Below are positions 1 to 5,919 of a stretch of DNA of 7,442 nucleotides, one piece after another; position 1 is the first letter of the stretch, and every line of letters begins with the position of its first letter. The DNA comes from an uncultured Pseudomonadota bacterium (lineage in GTDB: Bacteria > Myxococcota_A > UBA9042 > CAIXZC01): positions 1 through 7,442 of the forward strand of contig CALFHQ010000512.1 in the NCBI GenBank assembly GCA_937876385.1, read 5' to 3'. A program made the position numbers and the translations under genes. The notes beneath the pieces were generated by a model. The model had not been told where the DNA came from, searched no databases, and saw only the letters and a program-made list of their open reading frames with translations.

Positions 1-250
1 AGAAACCGAAGTGGCGAAGGCCGATGAAGCCACAAAAGAGGCAGAAACCGAAGTGGCGAAGCCAGAAGAAGCCACGGAGGAGGCAGAAACCGAAGTGGCG
101 AAGGCAGAAGAAGCCACGGAAGAGGCAAAGACGGAGGAAGGCACTGCCGAAGAGGGCACCGAAGAAGCAGAAACGGAAGAAGTGAAGGCCGAAGAGGGCA
201 CCGAAGAAGCAGAAACGGAAGAAGTGAAGGCCGAAGAAGCCAAGGAAGAG
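1..250 (+). repeat. 42-bp in-frame tandem repeats encoding an acidic 14-residue unit
   Basis: Six consecutive 42-bp units lie in one reading frame. The first is cut by the window edge (1-40); full units start at 41, 83, 125, 167 and 209, and the array ends near 250. The encoded unit is close to AETEVAKAEEATEE, drifting to AETEEVKAEEGTEE in later copies. Units starting at 41 and 83 are nearly identical, as are those at 167 and 209, which suggests stepwise local duplication. The 14-residue period equals two heptads and the composition (Glu, Ala, Lys, Thr) favours extended charged helix, but the hydrophobic positions are too sparse for a confident coiled-coil call. The array continues leftward out of view. 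Confidence 0.95.
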
Positions 251-973
251 GAGAAGGTCGAACAGCCAGCGGATTCAGGGGCTGGGTTCACCCCTCCCCC
301 CTTCGAGAATGTCGAGGAAACCAAGTGGGACATTCGCCGCCGAGCGCAGATGGTGGAATACTTGAAGACCGACTATCGGCGAAAGATCACCGACGAACGC
401 GTTCTCGACGCCATGGGAGCGGTTCCTCGTCACATGTACATGCTGGAGAAGGATCGAGACGATGCGTACCGCCAGATGTGGTATCGCATCGGCTATGGGC
501 AGACTATCACAGATCCGGGAATGGTCGCCTGGATGACGCAACTCATCAACGTTCAGCCAACCGACAAGGTCCTTGAGATCGGAACGGGCTCGGGCTACCA
601 GGCTTCCGTCCTGGCACAACTCACCCCCAACGTGTGCTCCATCGAGATTGTTGAGAAGTTGGCCAAACGGACCCACAAGCTGTTGCAAAAGTTGGGATAC
701 TTCGACGACATCAAAACCCGCATCGCCGATGGATACTACGGTTGGGAAGAGGAAGCCCCCTTCGACAAGGTCATCGTGACCTGTGCTGCCGATCACATCC
801 CCGTGCCGTTGATTCAGCAACTCAAACCCGGTGGATTGATGGTGATTCCCGTGGGACCACGCTATCAGCCCGGGAAACTGTACTTCATCTCGAAGGACGC
901 AGACGGCAAGGTCCACAAGAAGGTGCTCACCACGGTGCACTTCGTCCCCATGACTAGGAAAAAAGAGAAATAG
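2..973 (+). CDS. pcm: Protein-L-isoaspartate O-methyltransferase with acidic repeat extension (5' partial)
   Basis: This enzyme transfers a methyl group from S-adenosylmethionine to L-isoaspartyl residues, starting repair of aged proteins. The frame is open to the left edge, so the true start is outside the window; the GTG at 11 lies inside a repeat unit and is not a credible start. The catalytic domain begins around 325 (TKWDIRRRAQM). It shows IGYGQTITDPGMVAWM, the SAM-binding motif I VLEIGTGSGYQ (569-601), and the family signature FDKVIVTCAAD followed by LKPGGLMVIPVG. From there the domain is about 210 residues, normal for the family, and ends at TAG 971-973. The oddity is the Glu/Ala/Lys/Thr-rich repetitive N-terminus plus a short Pro-rich linker (GFTPPPFENV). 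Its role is unknown; it could be a spacer or a partner-binding segment, and an export signal could lie upstream. The methyltransferase assignment is very secure; localisation is undetermined. Confidence 0.95.
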   Translation, partial: ETEVAKADEATKEAETEVAKPEEATEEAETEVAKAEEATEEAKTEEGTAEEGTEEAETEEVKAEEGTEEAETEEVKAEEAKEEEKVEQPADSGAGFTPPPFENVEETKWDIRRRAQMVEYLKTDYRRKITDERVLDAMGAVPRHMYMLEKDRDDAYRQMWYRIGYGQTITDPGMVAWMTQLINVQPTDKVLEIGTGSGYQASVLAQLTPNVCSIEIVEKLAKRTHKLLQKLGYFDDIKTRIADGYYGWEEEAPFDKVIVTCAADHIPVPLIQQLKPGGLMVIPVGPRYQPGKLYFISKDADGKVHKKVLTTVHFVPMTRKKEK

Positions 974-1001
974 CCTTCCCGTCGCCTGCGTCCTCATCCC
1001 T

Positions 1002-1055
1002 TCTCGCTCCATGCAGGCCCCCTGTTCCTCAAAACAGTCTCGCTCTTGCAGGCCC
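1002..1055 (+). promoter_or_regulatory. Pair of ~18-bp direct repeats upstream of the tlpA-like operon
   Basis: TCTCGCTCCATGCAGGCCC (1002-1020) is repeated as TCTCGCTCTTGCAGGCCC (1038-1055), differing by one base change and one indel, with a 36-bp start-to-start spacing. The downstream copy ends 7 bp before a TAGAAT -10-like hexamer and therefore covers the place of a -35 element, where no good hexamer is visible. This arrangement fits a transcription factor binding site pair, but no regulator is identified. A small inverted repeat, CTGTT/AACAG (1022-1037), lies between the copies. Confidence 0.4.
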
Positions 1056-1062
1056 AATGCGT

Positions 1063-1068
1063 TAGAAT
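1063..1068 (+). promoter_or_regulatory. Candidate -10 box (TAGAAT) for the tlpA-like/DUF6029 operon
   Basis: TAGAAT differs from the TATAAT consensus at one position and lies 52 bp before the chosen ATG at 1121. There is no convincing -35 hexamer at the correct spacing, so an activator-dependent promoter is plausible. A similar hexamer precedes the radical SAM gene. This is a sequence match only. Confidence 0.35.
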
Positions 1069-1104
1069 CCGCGTCAAAGATGTAACGGAACGGAACCGTG
1101 CCCA

Positions 1105-1110
1105 GGGAGG
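1105..1110 (+). promoter_or_regulatory. Ribosome binding site deciding the start of the tlpA-like gene
   Basis: GGGAGG sits 10 nt upstream of ATG 1121. It supports this start over the in-frame upstream codon at 1046, which would add 25 residues in front of the signal peptide and would begin before the candidate -10 box. Confidence 0.7.
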
Positions 1111-1120
1111 TACCTTTCGA

Positions 1121-1651
1121 ATGAGACGAATTGTGATTTTGACCACCTTGCTCTTGACCGCTCTTGTCGCATTGGGTTGCAGCGGTGCTACCGTGAGTTC
1201 CAGCAAGGGAGAGGGCCGAGACTATAGCGCCGGGTTGAAGAACCTGATGGTGGAAGACCTCAGCGGCAAGCCGTTGCCTTTCGACCAATGGGTCGGCAAC
1301 GACGTCATCGTCATCTCCTTCTGGGCTACCTTCTGCAAGCCGTGCAAGTCGGAGATGCCCTTCCTTCAGAGGCTCCACGACACTTACGGTGCCAAAGGAC
1401 TTCGAGTCGTCGGAATCAGCCTAGACCCACCGGACACGGAATCAGCCGTCAGGCCACTGGTGCAGCGGAATCGCTATACCTACCCCGTTGCCATCGATCG
1501 ACAGAGCTCTGCCACCCGACTCCTCAACAGAAAAGGGGTCTTGCCTTTCCTGTTGATCTTCGACCGTCATGGTCGCCTGATTCTCAAGAAGGACGGCTTC
1601 TCCATGGGAGACCAGGGGGAGATTGAGAACCTCGTGAAAGGACTGCTCTAA
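1121..1651 (+). CDS. TlpA/ResA-like thioredoxin-fold lipoprotein
   Basis: The 176-residue product is a predicted membrane-anchored thiol-disulfide oxidoreductase acting outside the cytoplasm. Residues 1-19 form a signal peptide (MRRIVILTTLLLTALVALG) followed by Cys20, a likely lipidation site; the lipobox has Ala at -3, which is acceptable but not ideal. The thioredoxin fold follows: a strand VIVISFWATF, the redox motif C72-K-P-C75, and the cis-proline region GVLPFLLIFD with Pro142. The spacing matches the TlpA/ResA/AhpC-TSA families. The CXXC motif makes a reductase or oxidoreductase more likely than a peroxidase. The next gene starts 2 nt after the stop, so the two are almost certainly co-transcribed. 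That neighbour carries just one cysteine pair in its mature form and is the obvious candidate substrate. Family and lipoprotein calls are firm; direction of catalysis and substrate are inference. Confidence 0.9.
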   Translation: MRRIVILTTLLLTALVALGCSGATVSSSKGEGRDYSAGLKNLMVEDLSGKPLPFDQWVGNDVIVISFWATFCKPCKSEMPFLQRLHDTYGAKGLRVVGISLDPPDTESAVRPLVQRNRYTYPVAIDRQSSATRLLNRKGVLPFLLIFDRHGRLILKKDGFSMGDQGEIENLVKGLL

Positions 1652-1653
1652 CC

Positions 1654-3360
1654 ATGCGAAAGATCGTTGTGGCAAGCCTCATCTGTTGGACGCTCCTGGG
1701 GGCCGCAGAGGCTCGAGGGCAGCTCTTGACTGTGGGCGATTTTGACCTCTCACTGACTGAAACCTTCTTTGTTGATTTCCATCAGGGGCGCTTGAAGAGC
1801 GATGTAGCGCCGGCGAAGGACTTCAACTTCATGCTCTTTCGAAATCGGCTCAACGTCGTCCTGTCGTCCAGTTGGCTTGAGGCGGGAATGCGGATTGACA
1901 CCGCATATTTTCTCGCCGTGACCGATGGCGGACGACTGTCCGACAATGCCGACGATGGAACCTGGGACGACCTCTTCGATAATAAGTATGACAACGACAT
2001 CGACTTCATGCCGGAGAAGAGCTACCTGCCAGAGAAGCTCTACCTGTCGGTAAGGAAGCGGAATTTTTCCATGGACCTCGGAGACTTCTATGCCACCCTC
2101 GGCAAAGGAATCGCACTGAGCATCAAGAAGGTGGACGAGCTCTCCACGGACACCACTCTTCGAGGTGCCAAGGCCGTCTACCGCGACCAGTACCTGAGCC
2201 TCACCGCGCTGGGGGGATTCTCCAATATCGTCAATGTGGGAGACCTCATTCTGGAACGCTTCGACGATCCCAATGACCTCATCGTGGGAATGGAGATGAA
2301 GGTGCGCCCCATCGATTGGCTCGAGTTTGGAATCCACGGTTCCCTCATCAAGGACAACGAAGACTACCAACATGTGGCGACGAGCGGAGATTATCAGCGA
2401 GATCAGCTGGCCGTTCTGGGAACCGCTGTGACGATCCCCGATTTGGCCGGAGTGTTCAGCCTCAATGTGGAATATGATTACCTCACCAATGAAGTCGCCC
2501 GCTTCTTCTACGACAACGACGCCGGTCGCATCAGCTATCCAGGACAGGAGAACTCCGGACACGCACTGTACTCCATGCTGTCTGGAAACTGGTCTATCTT
2601 CCACCTCATCACCGAGTTCAAGTTCTACAAGGGATTCAAAGACACCGGGGTCGTGGGGAAGGAAATCATCGGCTCTGGTGGGATCACCGATCTGGTCTAC
2701 TATGGCGCCCTTCCCCCTCTGGAAGACCCGGGCCTCTTCTTGCGCCCGGATTTCTACGACCAGTGGGGGGTTCGAGTGCGTCTGGATACCGAAATACCCG
2801 CCACGAACAGCATCGTCTTCGTCTCGTACGCCCATGCAGACGACCTGGAAGACCACCCATTCCCCGGCGCCGAATCTTACGTGAAGCATGTCATCGCAGG
2901 GGTGGAGCAGCGAGTGGAACATCTGTCTATTGTCGGCAAACTCGCCGGCGGTTATCGCATGGACAAGTTCAGCTATGAGTGGGACCACCGGATGTGGCAC
3001 ATCGACGGAGAATTGCATTTCTCCATCATCGGCCCACACAGCATGGAACTTCTGGGCCGCTACGAGTCTTACAGTGACCAACAGCCCAATATCGCGGACT
3101 TCTCCATCGCTAAGAGCACCGTGACCTACACCTTCGCCCCCTGGGTCACTACTTCTCTCAACTACGAGTTCTCCAATCAACCCCCCACCGAAGGGCAAGA
3201 GCACTTCCTCTCGGGAGAAGTCGTCGTGCGGTTCATGTCCGCCTCCTACATCAAACTCCTCTACGGGTCCACTCGAGGTGGGCTTCGCTGTGCCGGTGGA
3301 ATGTGCCGAGTGTTCCCCAAGTTCGAGGGCTTCAAGGGGGAGGTCACCGTTCGATTCTGA
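1654..3360 (+). CDS. DUF6029-like outer-membrane beta-barrel protein
   Basis: The 568-residue protein has a cleavable signal peptide (MRKIVVASLICWTLLGAAEA, AXA site at residue 20). The rest is rich in alternating, aromatic-bounded strands typical of outer-membrane barrels, and it ends in EVTVRF with a terminal Phe, as barrel proteins usually do. From memory, three segments resemble the DUF6029 family of Myxococcota: the N-terminal DLSLTETFFVDFHQ, the internal IKKVDELSTDTTLRGAK, and the C-terminal STRGGLRC...CRVFPKFEG. The family function is unknown to me. The mature chain contains only two cysteines, C546 and C551 (CX4C), next to the final strand. ATG 1654 has AAAGGA 11 nt upstream, inside the end of the preceding gene, and lies 2 nt after that stop, implying an operon. 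The barrel prediction is strong, the family name moderately sure, and transport or structural role unassigned. Confidence 0.8.
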   Translation: MRKIVVASLICWTLLGAAEARGQLLTVGDFDLSLTETFFVDFHQGRLKSDVAPAKDFNFMLFRNRLNVVLSSSWLEAGMRIDTAYFLAVTDGGRLSDNADDGTWDDLFDNKYDNDIDFMPEKSYLPEKLYLSVRKRNFSMDLGDFYATLGKGIALSIKKVDELSTDTTLRGAKAVYRDQYLSLTALGGFSNIVNVGDLILERFDDPNDLIVGMEMKVRPIDWLEFGIHGSLIKDNEDYQHVATSGDYQRDQLAVLGTAVTIPDLAGVFSLNVEYDYLTNEVARFFYDNDAGRISYPGQENSGHALYSMLSGNWSIFHLITEFKFYKGFKDTGVVGKEIIGSGGITDLVYYGALPPLEDPGLFLRPDFYDQWGVRVRLDTEIPATNSIVFVSYAHADDLEDHPFPGAESYVKHVIAGVEQRVEHLSIVGKLAGGYRMDKFSYEWDHRMWHIDGELHFSIIGPHSMELLGRYESYSDQQPNIADFSIAKSTVTYTFAPWVTTSLNYEFSNQPPTEGQEHFLSGEVVVRFMSASYIKLLYGSTRGGLRCAGGMCRVFPKFEGFKGEVTVRF

Positions 3361-3364
3361 AGAG

Positions 3365-3394
3365 GATCCTGTTGATTGGCGATCAAACAGGGTC
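3365..3394 (+). terminator. Strong hairpin just after the DUF6029-like gene
   Basis: Five bases after the stop codon, GATCCTGTTGAT (3365-3376) can pair with ATCAAACAGGGTC (3382-3394). This gives a 12-bp stem with one bulged A (3387), one G-T wobble and a five-base loop, TGGCG. Position right after an operon suggests a transcript-end or RNA-protecting structure. No T-tract follows, so it is not a textbook intrinsic terminator. Its 3' arm overlaps the left inverted repeat of the segment at 3385-3531. Confidence 0.45.
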
Positions 3395-3531
3395 AGGTCA
3401 GCCAGAGAGCGCCCCGAAGGCAAGGAAGTCGGCGCAGATGGCGGCGGAGGCGTACATTTGGTACTTCGAGCAAGCCATCAGGCGACTGACGAAGCCTGCG
3501 GGGATGATCGCTGGTTGAGATGACCCTGTTT
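3385..3531. repeat. 147-bp segment bounded by imperfect terminal inverted repeats (possible mini-element relic)
   Basis: The segment begins with AAACAGGGTCA (3385-3395) and ends with its exact reverse complement TGACCCTGTTT (3521-3531). Continuing inward, the arms match at 18 of 21 positions. GTTGATT occurs outside both ends (3371-3377 and 3534-3540), but not directly abutting, so it is not a clean target duplication. From memory, GGGTCAGGTC-type ends occur near IS200/REP-associated elements in related bacteria; this is uncertain. Short reading frames inside show no recognisable domain. The whole 3361-3598 gap otherwise holds only the hairpin and the putative promoter for the next gene. Confidence 0.4.
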
Positions 3532-3566
3532 AGGTTGATTCACTGGTACCCGCTTCGAAGCTTCCG

Positions 3567-3572
3567 TAGAAT
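3567..3572 (+). promoter_or_regulatory. Candidate -10 box (TAGAAT) for the radical SAM gene
   Basis: TAGAAT lies 26 bp before the ATG at 3599, giving a short leader that still includes the ribosome binding site AGGGGGTG (3583-3590). The -35 region is weak: TTGATT at 3535-3540 is too far away (26-bp spacer). It is the same hexamer as upstream of the tlpA-like gene. Confidence 0.3.
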
Positions 3573-3598
3573 GACCCGAACCAGGGGGTGCTTCACCG

Positions 3599-5326
3599 AT
3601 GACCGCCAAATCAGCCAGACCCAAGGAACAACACGGGGGAATCTGTGGCCTCCTGAACCTCACTGTCGCCTGCAATCAAGACTGCATCTTCTGCTGCGAT
3701 GGAGACGTCAAGAACTCCAAACACCACCTGACCCTCGATGAAGCCAGAATTCGCCTGGAACGAATCGCACAAACCGGAGCGGACTCTGTTACCATCATCG
3801 GCGGAGAACCCCTCATCCACAAAGAGATTGTCGAAGTCGTTCGCGCCGCGAAAGCGTTGGGAATGCGTGTCGGACTGACCTCAAACGGCACCCTGCTTAC
3901 CCCCCAGAAGCTCAAGGCTCTCGTGGACGCAGGGATGACCTCCATCGAGATCTCCATGCACGCTGCCTCAGACGAATTGGCGTCGGCCATGAGCCAGAGA
4001 GGGTTCACCCCAAGCCGCCAACGCGAAGCGTTGAAAGCGCTTCAGGAATTTCCCGGAAACCGCCCCGGGGTCGCCATCAACTTCGTTCTAACCAGCCCAA
4101 ATGCCCACGAACTCCCCGAGTTCGTCCGGTGGATGGCTCGGGATTATCCCTTCATTGATGAACTGTTCATCAACTTCGTGGACCCCATCGGATACCCTGC
4201 GGGATCGTCCGAGCTGGTGCCCACCTACGATGCCGTCGTTCCCTTCCTCTTAGAAGCCCTCGACGAGGCAAAAGGCGCCGGCCTCTCGTTTACCGTGGAT
4301 TCCGTTCCCGGCTGCATCCTGGGGCCCTACTTTCTCTACCTGAGAGCGACCAAGGAAAAACTCCAGGGGAAACTCTACGCCAAAGACACCTTTCGTATCG
4401 AGAACCCCCTTCCAGACCCGGACCAATCCCAGTACTATCGCACCAATGCGTGCTTCGATTGTCCCATCAGCGGCCTTTGTCCCGGGGTGAACTTCCGCTA
4501 CCTGGAGATACACGGACCCGCCTCCATTCGCCCATTTCCTCGAGAATTGCTGAAACTTGATGCCATCCAGTTTCCTCCGGAGATCGAGGCCCAGGCCCTC
4601 GCCGTGCTTCCCGATGGAATGGAAATAGACCCTCCGTTCCCATTGAAAACGGTGCCCGATGGAATGGAAATAGACCCTCCGTTCCCATTGAAAACGGTGC
4701 CTTTTGCCGGGAAGGACGGCTACCTCAGCGTGCTTTCCGGGGAGCCTCGGTTCGTGAGCGACCAGTGCAACAACGGTTGCTCTCAATGCCCCTTTGACTC
4801 GAAACACCACCCCGCAATGGGCCAGGGGACTCGTGGAAAACTCGAAGGATCTATCCTGCTCACAGGCCGGGAACCTGCTTTGGAAAAGAATTTCTTTGCT
4901 CTCCTGCGCCAGGGTGCCAAGGGAGAGGGGAGTCGTTTTTCCACCAACGCCAGAGTCTTCTCCTATGCCAGATGGGCAAGAAAGGTTGCCGAGATCAAAG
5001 TGGCAGGCGTCACCGTGAGAATTCCAGCGCCCCTAAGCGAGCTTGACCGCATCACCCGGGAAGAGGGAGCCCGTGTCCAGACCGAAGAGGGAATCGACAA
5101 TCTGCTGGAGATGAGAAGCTTCCCGGTGGATTTTGAGATGGTGGTGCCCCCAGGGACCGAGGGAGCGGTGGAGGAAACCCTGGAATTTGTCGCCCAGCGA
5201 GCGATTCACAAGGTGTTGGTGCTCGTGCCCGGTACTTCAAGCTTGGATTTGACCCTTCTAGAGCGATGGGCCCGGCAAAAACGACTCTCGTGTATCGTGG
5301 TGACTGAGGTGCCATGGGACCTCTAA
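3599..5326 (+). CDS. Twin-domain radical SAM protein
   Basis: The 575-residue protein starts at ATG 3599, 8 nt after a strong AGGGGGTG. The N-terminal domain (about residues 15-240) is a complete radical SAM domain: C25-X3-C29-X2-C32 (CNQDCIFC) for the SAM-binding 4Fe-4S cluster, GGEP at 68-71, TSNGT at 94-98, and AGMTSIEIS from 111. C239 together with C285-X2-C288-X5-C294 resembles a twitch/SPASM-type auxiliary cluster site. After a linker holding a 15-residue perfect duplication (338-367) comes a second domain. It has C390-X3-C394-X2-C397 (CNNGCSQC), TGREP at 422-426, STNAR at 448-452 and VAGVTVRIP from 468, in the order and roughly the spacing of the first domain. The second copy lacks the usual aromatic residue in its CX2C and has Gly-Arg in place of Gly-Gly, so it may be altered or inactive. 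The substrate is unknown; no precursor peptide or partner gene is visible. The stop overlaps the stop of convergent tsaE. Confidence 0.88.
   Translation: MTAKSARPKEQHGGICGLLNLTVACNQDCIFCCDGDVKNSKHHLTLDEARIRLERIAQTGADSVTIIGGEPLIHKEIVEVVRAAKALGMRVGLTSNGTLLTPQKLKALVDAGMTSIEISMHAASDELASAMSQRGFTPSRQREALKALQEFPGNRPGVAINFVLTSPNAHELPEFVRWMARDYPFIDELFINFVDPIGYPAGSSELVPTYDAVVPFLLEALDEAKGAGLSFTVDSVPGCILGPYFLYLRATKEKLQGKLYAKDTFRIENPLPDPDQSQYYRTNACFDCPISGLCPGVNFRYLEIHGPASIRPFPRELLKLDAIQFPPEIEAQALAVLPDGMEIDPPFPLKTVPDGMEIDPPFPLKTVPFAGKDGYLSVLSGEPRFVSDQCNNGCSQCPFDSKHHPAMGQGTRGKLEGSILLTGREPALEKNFFALLRQGAKGEGSRFSTNARVFSYARWARKVAEIKVAGVTVRIPAPLSELDRITREEGARVQTEEGIDNLLEMRSFPVDFEMVVPPGTEGAVEETLEFVAQRAIHKVLVLVPGTSSLDLTLLERWARQKRLSCIVVTEVPWDL
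4610..4701 (+). repeat. Perfect 45-bp tandem duplication inside the radical SAM gene
   Basis: Copy one (4610-4654) and copy two (4655-4699) are identical base for base, and the match runs two bases further (4700-4701). Each encodes PDGMEIDPPFPLKTV in frame, residues 338-352 and 353-367. The duplication sits in the linker between the auxiliary-cluster region and the second domain. Identity at every synonymous site implies a very recent event, or possibly an assembly artefact. Confidence 0.97.
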
Positions 5327-5835
5327 CCGATCTGGACCTCGAGGGCGGCAGCGAGCTCCTCGAGAAGCTCAAGGCTCCCTTCCCCCGTTGAACGACAGAC
5401 AAACCGCCGAGAGGTCTCTCCCGTGTGCTCGATATCGATCCGGAGGATGTCATCGGAGAGGGCGGAGTCGAATCGCTCCCACCACTCCACGATGAAAGCC
5501 GTGTCAGTGCCCATGAGATCTTCGAGCCCCAACCCCTCCAACTCCTCGGCAGACTCCAGACGGTAGAAGTCAAGGTGGCAAAGTTGGAGATCCTGTCCTC
5601 GGTAGAGATTCATGATGGTGAAAGTGGGGCTGTTGACAGGCGTTCCCTCGGGAACATTCGCTCCCAGAGCAATGGAGCGGGTCAATGTGGTCTTTCCGGC
5701 TCCGAGATCCCCAACGAGACCGATGATGTCCCCGGCCTGCAAAGCAGACCCCAGCGCTTTGCCGAACCTTTGGGTTCCCTCTTCCCCTTCCACCGCGACG
5801 CGAAATCCTCGAATGTCTCTTTCAATATGGAACAT
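5323..5835 (-). CDS. tsaE: tRNA threonylcarbamoyladenosine biosynthesis ATPase TsaE
   Basis: TsaE is the small P-loop ATPase that works with TsaB and TsaD to make t6A37 in ANN-decoding tRNAs. The 170-residue product from ATG 5835-5833 shows the Walker A motif GDLGAGKT (residues 42-49), the family signature SPTFTIMNLY (69-78), HLDFYRL (87-93), and an acidic-aromatic VEWWER (115-120). Length is normal to slightly long for the family. The frame extends upstream to a TTG at 5928, but that region has no family similarity and would overlap the divergent lipoprotein gene. The ribosome binding site is weak (GGGG about 11 nt upstream). TAG at 5325-5323 overlaps the TAA of the convergent radical SAM gene. 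No tsaB or tsaD is in the window. Confidence 0.95.
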   Translation of the reverse strand: MFHIERDIRGFRVAVEGEEGTQRFGKALGSALQAGDIIGLVGDLGAGKTTLTRSIALGANVPEGTPVNSPTFTIMNLYRGQDLQLCHLDFYRLESAEELEGLGLEDLMGTDTAFIVEWWERFDSALSDDILRIDIEHTGETSRRFVCRSTGEGSLELLEELAAALEVQIG

Positions 5836-5866
5836 GAGATTGCAGCCCCAACACGATTGAAGTACC

Positions 5867-5895
5867 CTGATATCACGGCTGTCGTCGAACGACAA
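5867..5895 (-). promoter_or_regulatory. Candidate promoter for tsaE
   Basis: On the minus strand, TTGTCG (plus 5890-5895) and TATCAG (plus 5867-5872) are separated by 17 bp and each matches 4 of 6 consensus positions. The -10 lies 31 bp before the tsaE ATG. A 6-bp-stem palindrome (TGTCGT-CGA-ACGACA, 5880-5894) overlaps the -35 and could be an operator, though it is short. The rest of the 84-bp divergent spacer shows nothing else clear. Confidence 0.3.
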
Positions 5896-5907
5896 CTCGA
5901 AACGGCC

Positions 5908-5913
5908 AAGAGG
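5908..5913 (+). promoter_or_regulatory. Ribosome binding site deciding the start of the Cys-rich lipoprotein gene
   Basis: AAGAGG lies 6 nt before ATG 5920 and only 3 nt before the adjacent ATG 5917, favouring 5920. A third in-frame ATG at 5827 would place 31 residues before the signal peptide and overlap tsaE. Confidence 0.65.
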
Positions 5914-5919
5914 TGGATG

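Noticed and set aside
1046..1120. Upstream start for the tlpA-like gene
   Set aside because: It would bury the lipoprotein signal peptide 25 residues in and would precede the candidate -10 box; GGGAGG before 1121 supports the later start.
275..1378. 367-codon open frame on the minus strand
   Set aside because: It spans the methyltransferase domain, the spacer and part of the tlpA-like gene in antisense; the plus-strand proteins are clearly real.
1750..3423. 557-codon open frame on the minus strand opposite the barrel gene
   Set aside because: The plus strand has a signal peptide, barrel-like strands, a terminal Phe, a ribosome binding site and operon spacing. The antisense product shows no domain and looks like a codon-bias shadow.
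3278..3523. Small plus-strand frames (71 and 81 codons) crossing from the barrel gene end into the spacer
   Set aside because: They start inside the barrel gene, lack ribosome binding sites and match no family I recognise. A decayed gene fragment within 3396-3520 cannot be fully excluded.
3361..3598. Possible RiPP precursor peptide gene next to the radical SAM gene
   Set aside because: No short frame with a ribosome binding site and leader/core-like composition was found here or in the other spacers.
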